Positions 17,852 through 27,022 of a DNA stretch of 64,000 bases are shown one piece after another. Position 1 is the first letter of the stretch. Each line of letters starts with the position of its first letter. This DNA is from Pseudofulvimonas gallinarii (lineage in GTDB: Bacteria > Pseudomonadota > Gammaproteobacteria > Xanthomonadales > UBA2363): the NCBI RefSeq assembly GCF_004343305.1, contig NZ_SMAF01000004.1:62001-126000 (forward strand), written 5' to 3'. The position numbers were made by a program, and so were the translations under genes. A model generated the notes under the pieces. The model worked only from the letters and a program-made list of their open reading frames with translations, was not told the DNA's origin and did no database searches.

Positions 17852-19765
17852 TTACTGCTGCTCCAGGCGCTCTTCGGCGATGACGATGCGCGTCTGCGCG
17901 CGCAGCGCCGCAAGCAGCGCCTGCGCCTCGCCCATGCCCAGGCGCTGCTGCAGTTCGTTGCGGACCTGGTCGCGACGCGCGGCATCAACGGTGGCCGGGT
18001 CGCCATCCTTCACCGCGGACAGTTCGACCAGCGCCCAGGCATCGCCGTACTGCACGCGGGCGCGCGTCGGCACCTCGCCATCCGGACGGCGCAGGCGGAA
18101 GACTTCGCCGACCAGACGACTGTCCGGCATCAGCGCCGCCCGGGTCACGCCCTCGGCCGATTCGACTTCGGCTTCCAGTTCCGACGCAATCTCGTCCAGC
18201 GCACGGCCGCCTTCCAGGCTGGCGAACAGCCCCTGGGCGCGCTCACGCAGCGCATCGGCGCGACGCTGCGCGATCACGCGCGAACGAATGGAATCCGCCA
18301 CCTCGGCGAGTGGCTTCGGCGCTGCGGCGACGTGATCGGTGACGCGCATGGCGACGACGTGGTTCGGGCCAACCTGGACCGGCTCGCTGACCGCGCCTTC
18401 GCGCAGCACTTCGTCGGCAAACGCGGCGTCGCGCACGGACGGTACCGCGAACGGACCTTCACCGGCCATGCGCGAGAACGGGCCCGCCTGCTTGATTTCG
18501 AGGTTCAGGGCTTCGGCGGTCGGCGCCAGCGAACCCGGCTCGGCGAACACCAGGTCGGTCAGCTCGCCCATGCGCTCGTTGAAGAGGCGCTCGCGTTCGA
18601 CGTTGGCGTACTCGCTGACGAGCTGCTCGCGGACTTCCTCGAACGGGGTCTGCGTGGCAGCGCGTACTTCGCGCAATTGGATCAGGTGATAACCGTCGAC
18701 ACCCAGCACCGGCTCGGAAATCGTGCCCGGCTCCATGGAAAACAGCACTTCCTCGAAGGCCGGGTCGGTCACGCCGCGCCCCAGCCAGCCCAGGTCGCCA
18801 CCCTTTTCACGGGAGCCCAGGTCGCGGGTGTGCTCACGCGCAAGCGCTGCGAAATCGGCGCCGTCGGCGCGAGCCTGGGCCAGAACCTCCTCGGCCCTGG
18901 CCAGGGCGGCGCGCTGGGCATCGGCGTCGTCACCGTCGGGCTGGATCAGGATGTGCGAGGCCAGGCGTTCTTCCGGCGTGCTGAAGCGCTCGATCTCGGC
19001 TTCATAGTGGGCGCGCAGGGCATCATCGTCCGCTTCCGGCAGGGAAATCGACGCGGCATCCAGCTCGACGTATTCGACGCTCACCGTTTCCGGATTCATG
19101 AATTCGTCGACGTGCTCGTCGAAGAAGCGCTGCAGTTCCTCGTCGGACACGTCCTCGGACACCGGCTCGCCGGGCGCGTTGACCGTGACGAAACGGAAGT
19201 CGCGGGTCTGCTCGCTGATGCGCAGGTAGGCGTCCACTTCCCCGTCCGTCACCACGGCCGAACCCATCACCGCGGCGGGCAGGATCTGCGCGCCGACGTC
19301 TTCGGAAATGCGGCGATCCAGTTCCGCCGCGCTCATGCGACGCGCGGCCAGGAACGCACGGTATGCCTCGGCGCTGTAACGGCCGTTCATCTGGAAAGCA
19401 GGAACAGCCATGATCTCGGAGCGCACGCGGCTGGCCGGCACGACGATGTCCATGCGTTCGTTGGCTTCATGCAGCACGGCGCGATCGACCATCTGGTCGA
19501 GCAGCTGGCGGCGCAGGCCCGGCTGTTCGAACAGGCGCGGATCGTAGGAGTCGCCCAGGCGGCTGCGCATGTTCTCGCGCCACTGCTGGTATTCCTCGCG
19601 GAATTGCGACTGGTCGATCTCGCGACCACCCACCTTGGCGACGTAGGTATCCACCGAAGTGGTGAAGTAGTCGGTGATCCCGAAGAAAGTCAGCGAGAAC
19701 AGCGCCATGAAGAGGATGACAAGGGCGAACCAGCTGGACGCCTTGTTCCGGATCGACTGCAACAT
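17852..19765 (-). CDS. ppiD: Periplasmic chaperone / peptidyl-prolyl isomerase D-type (SurA N-domain, parvulin)
   Basis: The 637-residue product has a single N-terminal transmembrane anchor (residues about 11-33, WFALVILFMALFSLTFFG). A SurA_N-like region follows (VGGREIDQSQFREEYQQW), then a parvulin domain around 255-360 with ASHILIQ, SREKGGDLGWLGRG, FEEVLFSMEPGTIS and GYHLIQL. PpiD folds outer-membrane and exported proteins at the periplasmic face of the Sec translocon. The ATG at 19765 gives the canonical MLQSIRNKASSW start; an ATG at 19798 would add an atypical 11-residue extension. It follows hupB and two tRNAs, the common gammaproteobacterial order. Confidence 0.93.
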   Translation of the reverse strand: MLQSIRNKASSWFALVILFMALFSLTFFGITDYFTTSVDTYVAKVGGREIDQSQFREEYQQWRENMRSRLGDSYDPRLFEQPGLRRQLLDQMVDRAVLHEANERMDIVVPASRVRSEIMAVPAFQMNGRYSAEAYRAFLAARRMSAAELDRRISEDVGAQILPAAVMGSAVVTDGEVDAYLRISEQTRDFRFVTVNAPGEPVSEDVSDEELQRFFDEHVDEFMNPETVSVEYVELDAASISLPEADDDALRAHYEAEIERFSTPEERLASHILIQPDGDDADAQRAALARAEEVLAQARADGADFAALAREHTRDLGSREKGGDLGWLGRGVTDPAFEEVLFSMEPGTISEPVLGVDGYHLIQLREVRAATQTPFEEVREQLVSEYANVERERLFNERMGELTDLVFAEPGSLAPTAEALNLEIKQAGPFSRMAGEGPFAVPSVRDAAFADEVLREGAVSEPVQVGPNHVVAMRVTDHVAAAPKPLAEVADSIRSRVIAQRRADALRERAQGLFASLEGGRALDEIASELEAEVESAEGVTRAALMPDSRLVGEVFRLRRPDGEVPTRARVQYGDAWALVELSAVKDGDPATVDAARRDQVRNELQQRLGMGEAQALLAALRAQTRIVIAEERLEQQ

Positions 19766-19886
19766 GCGAAAGGTCCGATGTCCGCGGAAAACAACCATTG
19801 TAGCCGTTCAGCGGCGCTTCGGGATATCAGGACTTTCAATCGGCGCGTCCGGAGCGCAACCGCGCAGGTCTCGAACAGGCAAAACG

Positions 19887-19915
19887 AAAGAGGGCGCCCA
19901 GGGGGCGCCCTCTTT
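19887..19915 (-). terminator. Rho-independent terminator after tRNA-Asp
   Basis: On the minus strand AAAGAGGGCGCCC, loop CCT, GGGCGCCCTCTTT forms a 13-bp stem followed by CGTTTTG. It separates the hupB/tRNA unit from ppiD. Confidence 0.85.
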
Positions 19916-19921
19916 GCGATA

Positions 19922-19998
19922 TGGCGGAGTGGACGGGACTCGAACCCGCGACCCTCGGCGTGACAGGCCGATATTCTAACCGACTGAACTACCACTCC
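19922..19998 (-). tRNA. tRNA-Asp (anticodon GTC)
   Basis: A 77-nt gene with acceptor GGAGTGG/CCACTCC, discriminator G, encoded CCA, D-arm GTTCAGTCGGTTAGAAT and anticodon loop CTGTCAC (GTC). Nearly the whole sequence agrees with E. coli tRNA-Asp. It lies downstream of tRNA-Val and hupB on the same strand. Confidence 0.97.
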
Positions 19999-20089
19999 AT
20001 TGTCTGTTCCGGCTCAAGCGGTCAAGCCGGGCGGCGCATTCTACTGCATCTGCGCCGAATTGGAACCCCCCGCGAAACAAAATCTCTCG

Positions 20090-20164
20090 TGGTGGGTGCT
20101 GAGGGTTTCGAACCCCCGACCCTCGCCTTGTAAGGGCGACGCTCTACCGCTGAGCTAAGCACCC
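20090..20164 (-). tRNA. tRNA-Val (anticodon TAC)
   Basis: A 75-nt gene with acceptor GGGTGCT/AGCACCC, encoded CCA, D-arm TAGCTCAGCGGTAGAGC, T-arm GGGGGTTCGAAACCC and anticodon loop CTTACAA (TAC). It starts 13 bases after the hupB stop, so it is probably processed from a hupB-tRNA-Val-tRNA-Asp transcript. Confidence 0.97.
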
Positions 20165-20177
20165 CTAACGAGGTCAC

Positions 20178-20450
20178 TCAGTTTACAGCATCCTTCAGGG
20201 CCTTGCCAGCCTTGAAGCTCGGCGTCTTCGACGCCGCGATTTCGAGTGTCTCGCCGGTGCGCGGGTTGCGACCGGTGCGAGCGGCGCGCTCGCGAACCTC
20301 GAACACCCCGAAGCCCACCAGGGTGACGGTGTCGCCGGCCTTCAGCGCCTTCGACACGACATCGGCGAAGGCATCGACGGCGCGCGCCGCATCCACCTTG
20401 CTCATGCCGGCGGCGTCGGCCACCGCTGAAACAAATTCCGCCTTGTTCAT
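20178..20450 (-). CDS. hupB: DNA-binding protein HU-beta
   Basis: The 90-residue histone-like protein begins [18 protein letters not shown] and has [21 protein letters not shown], the beta-arm signature of HU/IHF, and [16 protein letters not shown] at the end. As HU it binds and bends DNA as a dimer in the nucleoid. GGGAG precedes the ATG. It follows lon, as in most gammaproteobacteria, but has its own promoter and leads into two tRNAs. Confidence 0.97.
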   Translation of the reverse strand: MNKAEFVSAVADAAGMSKVDAARAVDAFADVVSKALKAGDTVTLVGFGVFEVRERAARTGRNPRTGETLEIAASKTPSFKAGKALKDAVN

Positions 20451-20524
20451 CTGTTACTCCCGTGAATGATTACCAATGGTGATCCTGTTGATGTGTGCAT
20501 CCCGCGGCATCCGCGAAACACGCC

Positions 20525-20563
20525 AGCCTCACGCACCCCCTGGGAACATCGGCGCGTGAGGCT
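20525..20563 (-). repeat. 10-bp perfect inverted repeat over the hupB transcription start
   Basis: AGCCTCACGC (20525-20534) and GCGTGAGGCT (20554-20563) are exact inverse copies separated by 19 bases. They lie immediately downstream of the hupB -10 box, so the expected start point (about 20557) falls within one arm. The repeat could be an operator or a 5'-end hairpin. Confidence 0.7.
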
Positions 20564-20592
20564 TTTATACCAGCGCCCCCCTACCCCCGCAA
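20564..20592 (-). promoter_or_regulatory. sigma70-type promoter of hupB
   Basis: On the minus strand TTGCGG (20592-20587) is 17 bp from TATAAA (20569-20564), a near-consensus promoter. The expected leader to the hupB ATG at 20450 is about 105 nt. Confidence 0.75.
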
Positions 20593-20596
20593 GGAG

Positions 20597-20621
20597 AAAA
20601 CCGCGGAAAATCCGCAGTTTT
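20597..20621 (-). terminator. Rho-independent terminator after lon
   Basis: Minus strand AAAACTGCGGA, loop TTT, TCCGCGGTTTT is an 11-bp stem with one T-G pair and a TTTT tail. It lies 34 bases past the lon stop and abuts the hupB -35 box. Confidence 0.75.
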
Positions 20622-20654
20622 CCCCACACTCGAAGTGGGTGGCGCAAGGTCTTG

Positions 20655-23108
20655 TCAATGCGGCCTTTGGGCGGGTGAAGACACCGTCTTCGACGACTCG
20701 ATCGACGCCGACGCTTCCTCGTTATCCATGCCCGGAGCACGCGGATCGATGGGACGCACGAGTGCGATGTCCAGCACCTCGTCGATCCAGCGCACCGGAT
20801 GGATCTCCAGCGAGCCGGTGATGTTCTTCGGGATCTCGGCCAGGTCCTTCCGGTTTTCCTCCGGAATGATGATGGTTTTCAGTCCGCCGCGATGCGCGGC
20901 AAGCAGCTTTTCCTTCAGCCCGCCGATCGGCAGGACGCGGCCACGCAGCGTGATTTCGCCCGTCATCGCCACGTCGCGGCGAACCGGCACGCGTGTCAGC
21001 GCGGACACCAGCGCCGTGCACATCGCGATACCCGCGCTGGGACCATCCTTCGGCGTCGCACCTTCCGGCACGTGTACGTGGATGTCGTGCTTCTGGTGGA
21101 AATCCGGATCGATGCCGAGGCGCTCGGTGCGCGAACGCACCACCGACAGCGCGGCCTGGATGGACTCCTGCATCACGCCGCCGAGCTGGCCGGTGTGGAT
21201 GAGCTTGCCCTTGCCGGGGACGATGCTGCCTTCGATCGACAGCAGGTCGCCGCCGACGCTGGTCCAGGCCAGGCCGGTGACAACGCCGATCTCGTCCTGC
21301 GCCTCTGCGCGACCGAAATCGTGGCGACGTACGCCCAGGTAGGCCTCGAGGTTGCGGGCATCGACGCGTACGCGCCTGGCCTTGGCTGGCGGCTCGCCCT
21401 TGTTCTTGCGCTTCGCCGCGGACATGGTCAGTTCCTTGACCACCTTGCGGCAGATCTTGGCGATCTCGCGCTCGAAGTTGCGCACGCCGGATTCGCGCGT
21501 GTAGTAGCGCACGATGTCGCGCAGCGCCGATTCGCTGACATTCAGTTCGTCGGTCTTGAGACCGTTCGCCTTCAGCTGCTTCGGCAGCAGGTAGCGTTCG
21601 CCGATCGCGATCTTCTCGTCCTCGGTGTATCCGGGGATGCGGATCACCTCCATGCGGTCCAGCAAAGGACCGGGGATGTTCAGCGAGTTGGCCGTGGCGA
21701 TGAACATCACTTCGGACAGGTCGACGTCGACCTCCAGGTAATGGTCGTTGAAGGTGTGGTTCTGCTCGGGATCGAGCACTTCCAGCAGCGCCGCCGACGG
21801 ATCGCCCCGGAAATCCGTGGACATCTTGTCGATCTCATCGAGCATGATCAGCGGATTCCTGCTGCCCGCCTTGTTGAGGTTCTGGATAAGGCGACCAGGG
21901 AGCGAACCAATGTAGGTGCGGCGGTGGCCGCGGATTTCCGCCTCGTCGCGGACGCCGCCCAGCGCGATGCGCACGAACTTGCGGTTCGTTGCCTTGGCGA
22001 TGGACTGGCCCAGCGAGGTCTTGCCGACGCCCGGCGGACCGACCAGGCACAGGATCGGTCCCTTGAGCTTGCGCACGCGCTGCTGCACGGCGAGGTACTC
22101 GAGGATGCGTTCCTTGACCTTCTCAAGGCCATGGTGGTCGGCATCGAGGACGCGCTGTGCCTCTTCCAGGTCCTTGCGCACCCGCGTGCGCACCTGCCAG
22201 GGGACGCCAAGCAGCCAGTCCAGGTAATTGCGCACGACGGTCGCCTCGGCGGACATCGGCGACATCTGCTTGAGCTTGTTGAGCTCGGCGCGGGCCTTGG
22301 TCTCGACGGGCTTCGGCATGCCGGCCTTCTCGATGCGGCGGGCCAGCTCCTCGACCTCGTTCGGCGATTCGTCGAGGTCACCCAGTTCCTTCTGGATGGC
22401 CTTCATCTGCTCGTTGAGGTAGTACTCGCGCTGGCTTTTCTCCATTTGCGACTTGACGCGGCCACGGATGCGCTTCTCGATCTGCTGCACGTCGATCTCG
22501 CTGTCGACGAAGCCGATCAAAAGTTCAAGCCGGGCGGCGATGTCGACCGCCTCCAGCACCTGCTGCTTGTCGGGCAGGCGGATGTTGAGGTGCGCGGCGA
22601 TGGTGTCGGCCATGCGGCTGGGATCATCGATCGCACCCAGGGTCGCCAGCAGTTCGGGCGGAATCTTGCGGTTGAGCTTGACGAACTGCTCGAACTGGTT
22701 GAGCAGCGTGCGACCAAGGACGTCGATCTCGCGTTCTTCACGCGTGACCAGGTCGGCGATGGGCTCGACGCGCGCGCTGAGCTGGCCGTCGCGCTCCTCG
22801 AAGCCGACGATGCGGCAACGCGTGAGGCCTTCGACCAGCACCTTGATGGTGCCGTCCGGCAGCTTCAGCAACTGCAGGACGCTGGCGATGGTCGCCACGC
22901 CGAACAGGTCGTTGACGCCCGGGTCGTCGATATCCGGACTGGTCTGGGCGACGAGCAGGATCTGCTTGTCGCCTTCCATTGCCTCTTCCAGCGCATGCAC
23001 GGACTTCTGCCGCCCGACGAAGAGCGGAATCACCATGTGCGGGTACACCACGACGTCCCGCAGCGGCAGGACAGGGAGCACGGAATGCTGGGAAAAATCG
23101 TTGGCCAT
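20655..23108 (-). CDS. lon: ATP-dependent protease Lon
   Basis: The 817-residue enzyme has the N-terminal substrate-binding domain ([16 protein letters not shown]), the AAA+ module with Walker [12 protein letters not shown] and Walker [10 protein letters not shown], and the protease domain with catalytic Ser691 in [13 protein letters not shown] and the lysine in [15 protein letters not shown]. Lon degrades misfolded and regulatory proteins and is typically heat-induced. A candidate sigma32 promoter lies at 23222-23249. It follows clpX as usual. A Ser/Pro-rich tail ends the protein. Confidence 0.97.
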   Translation of the reverse strand: MANDFSQHSVLPVLPLRDVVVYPHMVIPLFVGRQKSVHALEEAMEGDKQILLVAQTSPDIDDPGVNDLFGVATIASVLQLLKLPDGTIKVLVEGLTRCRIVGFEERDGQLSARVEPIADLVTREEREIDVLGRTLLNQFEQFVKLNRKIPPELLATLGAIDDPSRMADTIAAHLNIRLPDKQQVLEAVDIAARLELLIGFVDSEIDVQQIEKRIRGRVKSQMEKSQREYYLNEQMKAIQKELGDLDESPNEVEELARRIEKAGMPKPVETKARAELNKLKQMSPMSAEATVVRNYLDWLLGVPWQVRTRVRKDLEEAQRVLDADHHGLEKVKERILEYLAVQQRVRKLKGPILCLVGPPGVGKTSLGQSIAKATNRKFVRIALGGVRDEAEIRGHRRTYIGSLPGRLIQNLNKAGSRNPLIMLDEIDKMSTDFRGDPSAALLEVLDPEQNHTFNDHYLEVDVDLSEVMFIATANSLNIPGPLLDRMEVIRIPGYTEDEKIAIGERYLLPKQLKANGLKTDELNVSESALRDIVRYYTRESGVRNFEREIAKICRKVVKELTMSAAKRKNKGEPPAKARRVRVDARNLEAYLGVRRHDFGRAEAQDEIGVVTGLAWTSVGGDLLSIEGSIVPGKGKLIHTGQLGGVMQESIQAALSVVRSRTERLGIDPDFHQKHDIHVHVPEGATPKDGPSAGIAMCTALVSALTRVPVRRDVAMTGEITLRGRVLPIGGLKEKLLAAHRGGLKTIIIPEENRKDLAEIPKNITGSLEIHPVRWIDEVLDIALVRPIDPRAPGMDNEEASASIESSKTVSSPAQRPH

Positions 23109-23221
23109 CTAGAGTCCGATCACGTCAGGTGGGCACGACCACCAGGGTCGTCAGGGGCCCGCCGGGCTGCCTGGGCAGTGCGGCGGGCGTCCGTTGTCAG
23201 CCAGATTACTGGACAGTCCCA

Positions 23222-23249
23222 AGCTGGGGGCGCCCACGACGAAAGCAAG
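23222..23249 (-). promoter_or_regulatory. Candidate sigma32 (heat-shock) promoter of lon
   Basis: Minus strand CTTGCT (23249-23244), a 14-bp spacer, then CCCCAGCT (23229-23222) resembles the sigma32 consensus CTTGAA-N13/14-CCCCATNT, matching CTTG and CCCCA exactly. It starts directly where the clpX terminator hairpin ends. The lon leader would be about 105 nt. Confidence 0.5.
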
Positions 23250-23271
23250 ACCTTCCCGGAACCGGGAAGGT
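23250..23271 (-). terminator. Hairpin terminator after clpX
   Basis: Minus strand ACCTTCCCGG, loop TT, CCGGGAAGGT is a 10-bp perfect stem followed by CTTGCTTTCG. The T-tract is weak. The clpX stop itself overlaps a palindrome CTGATATATCAG (23284-23295). Confidence 0.6.
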
Positions 23272-23291
23272 GCACGCAAGTGACTGATATA

Positions 23292-24596
<1,305 letters not shown>

Positions 24597-24773
24597 GCCT
24601 GCTTCCGAAGCCTCTTCATATCGGGAACGGAGAATACCACAGGGGTTTTCGGGCCCGTGTACACGGAATTGGCCTGGCCGGACGCCGCCTGGCCCGCCGT
24701 CTGGCCGCCCTGATCGGGCGGAATGCAGGCATCTCTGGACGGAAATCCGCGGTCCGTACCGGACAAGCCCGGG

Positions 24774-26882
24774 TCAGGCGGCCTGGACCATGAATTGGCG
24801 CAGCGAGGCGGCGGGCATCGGCCGGGCGATCAGGAAGCCCTGCGCATAGTCGCAGCCGATCTGGCGCAGGTACTGCCGCTGCGCCTCGGTCTCGATGCCC
24901 TCGGCCACGACCGTCAGGCGCAAGGCGCGGCCAAGCCGGACGACGATTTCGCAGATCTGTGCCGCACCTTCGTCCTCCTCGATGCCCTGGATGAACAGCC
25001 GGTCCAGCTTGAGCAGGTCGACCGGAAAGCTGCGCAGCTGGGCGAGGCTGGAATAGCCGGTGCCGAAATCGTCCATGATCAGCGTGACCCCGAGGGCCTT
25101 CAGTGCCCTCAGCCGGGCCAGAATGCCATCCGGGTCGTTCATGGCGCAGCTTTCGGTGACCTCCAGCGCCAGCCGGCGCGGCTCCATCCCGGTCCGCTGC
25201 AGGATGTCGGCGACCATGCCGGCGAACCGCTGCTCGCGCAGCTGCAGGACGGAGACATTGACCGCGACATAGTCGAAGGCGAGGCCTTCGGCGCGAAGGC
25301 CGACCAGCTCGCGGCAGGCCTGTTCGATCACCCAGGCGCCGATCGGCTGGATCAGCCCGCACTCCTCCGCCAGCGGGACGAACTGTTCCGGTGACACCTC
25401 GCCCAGGTCGGGGTGCGACCAGCGCAGCAGCGCCTCGATCGCCGTCGCCCGGCTGCCATCCAGGGGCATGATCGGCTGGAAGACCAGCGAGAGCTGTTCG
25501 CGTTCGAGTGCGCGACGCAGGTCGGCGACCACGCGCAGGCGGCGTTCGCCCTGCGCGCCCACCTCGGGCAGCCAGCGCGCGTGCCGGCCGCGGCCCAGGG
25601 CACGCGCCTCGGTCATGGCGACATCGGCGCGACCCAGCAGCATTTCCGCGGTGTCGCCCTCGCCTTCGACCAGTGCATCGCCGGCGGTCGCACTGACCGT
25701 CACTTCGCGACCGTCGACAATGATCGGCCGCGCCAGCTCGGCCAGAAGCTCGTCGACGCGGGCATCGAGCTGGTCTGGACCATCGACCAGCAGCAGGATC
25801 CCGAAGGCGTCGGACCCGAAGCGGCCGGCCAACTCCCCGGAGAGGGCATGGCGGCGCAGGCGCGCCGCCATCTCGATCAGCACGCGGTCGCCGCCCTCAT
25901 GGCCCAGGTTGCCGTTGACGAAACGGAACTGGTCGAGGTCGATGGCCACGACCGCTACCCGATGGCGCAAGCCGGGTTCGGCCAGCGCCTCGGTGACCCG
26001 CGCAAGCAGACCATGCCGGTTAGCCAGGCCGGTCAGCTCGTCATGGCTGGCCAGGTATTCCAGCCGCTGCATGCGCTGCGTCGCATCGGTGACGTCGTGT
26101 GCATAGGCTTCCAGCAGCGATTCGCTTGACGCCGGGTCACCCAGGCAGACGCCGCGTTCCCAGAGATGCCGGATCGCCCCGTCGGCGCGGACGATGCGGT
26201 ATTCGATCGTGTAACCGCCACCATCGGCGATCTGTCGCGAAACACTGCCGCGCACGCGCTCGCGGTCGGCGAAGTGGATCACCGACGCCCAGGTGCGGAT
26301 ACCGTCGAGGAATTCGCGCGGCGCGTAGCCGGAGAGTTCCTCGACGCCACCACTGATGTACTCCATCGTGTAGACATCGTCGTTGCGGCAGCGGAACAGC
26401 GTTCCCGGCAGGTTGCCGATCAGCGCCTGCAGCTTGCGTTCGCTTTCATTGAGGCTGTCGAGCAGCGTTTCGCGTTCGTCGATCTGTCGCGCGAACGCCA
26501 TCGTCCCGATCGCCTTGCCGGCGTTGTCGTGGACCACGAAGGCACGGATTTCGAAGCAGCGTTGCCGGCCATGCCGGTCCGTCATCTTGCGGCGGTAGCG
26601 GATGCTGCCACCACTGCTCAGCAGGGCCTTGTCCTCGGCATCGATCTCCGCCGCCGAGCGGGCGTCATAAATGTCCGCGGCGCGACAGCCGATGATCTGT
26701 GCCGAACGGTTGCCACCGTGGCTGCGGTATTCATCCCAGTACGCCGAATTGACGGCCAGGTAGACGCCATCGACGTCCTTGATCCACGCGGGATCCGGCA
26801 GGGCGTCCAGCAGCAGCAGCGCGGCGCGCCAGCCGACACGACCCGCCGACTCGAATACCCCCACGTTGGCCAGCTTGACCAT
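24774..26882 (-). CDS. PAS-PAS-GGDEF-EAL protein, probable c-di-GMP phosphodiesterase
   Basis: The 702-residue cytosolic protein has two PAS domains (about 20-135 and 150-270), a GGDEF domain (275-435) and an EAL domain (445-700). The GGDEF signature is GSDAF (356-360), lacking the catalytic glutamate, so cyclase activity is unlikely. The EAL domain is intact: EALLRW (483-488), VNVS, LEVTES, DDFGTGYSSL (from 604), KLDRLF and VAEGIET. It should hydrolyse c-di-GMP, perhaps with the dead GGDEF as a GTP-sensing regulator and the PAS domains as sensors. A strong GGAGG precedes the ATG. It sits upstream of clpX where clpP would be expected. Confidence 0.9.
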   Translation of the reverse strand: MVKLANVGVFESAGRVGWRAALLLLDALPDPAWIKDVDGVYLAVNSAYWDEYRSHGGNRSAQIIGCRAADIYDARSAAEIDAEDKALLSSGGSIRYRRKMTDRHGRQRCFEIRAFVVHDNAGKAIGTMAFARQIDERETLLDSLNESERKLQALIGNLPGTLFRCRNDDVYTMEYISGGVEELSGYAPREFLDGIRTWASVIHFADRERVRGSVSRQIADGGGYTIEYRIVRADGAIRHLWERGVCLGDPASSESLLEAYAHDVTDATQRMQRLEYLASHDELTGLANRHGLLARVTEALAEPGLRHRVAVVAIDLDQFRFVNGNLGHEGGDRVLIEMAARLRRHALSGELAGRFGSDAFGILLLVDGPDQLDARVDELLAELARPIIVDGREVTVSATAGDALVEGEGDTAEMLLGRADVAMTEARALGRGRHARWLPEVGAQGERRLRVVADLRRALEREQLSLVFQPIMPLDGSRATAIEALLRWSHPDLGEVSPEQFVPLAEECGLIQPIGAWVIEQACRELVGLRAEGLAFDYVAVNVSVLQLREQRFAGMVADILQRTGMEPRRLALEVTESCAMNDPDGILARLRALKALGVTLIMDDFGTGYSSLAQLRSFPVDLLKLDRLFIQGIEEDEGAAQICEIVVRLGRALRLTVVAEGIETEAQRQYLRQIGCDYAQGFLIARPMPAASLRQFMVQAA

Positions 26883-27022
26883 GACCCTCCCCGGTCAGTC
26901 CGGCTTGAACACACCGGCCGGGTCAGTGTGCGACGCTGGTCACGCCAACGCAAGGCACCCTGCAATGCAGGGCGAGGGCGCGATGCAGGCGACCCACGGT
27001 GACGACCCACTAACATTCATCC

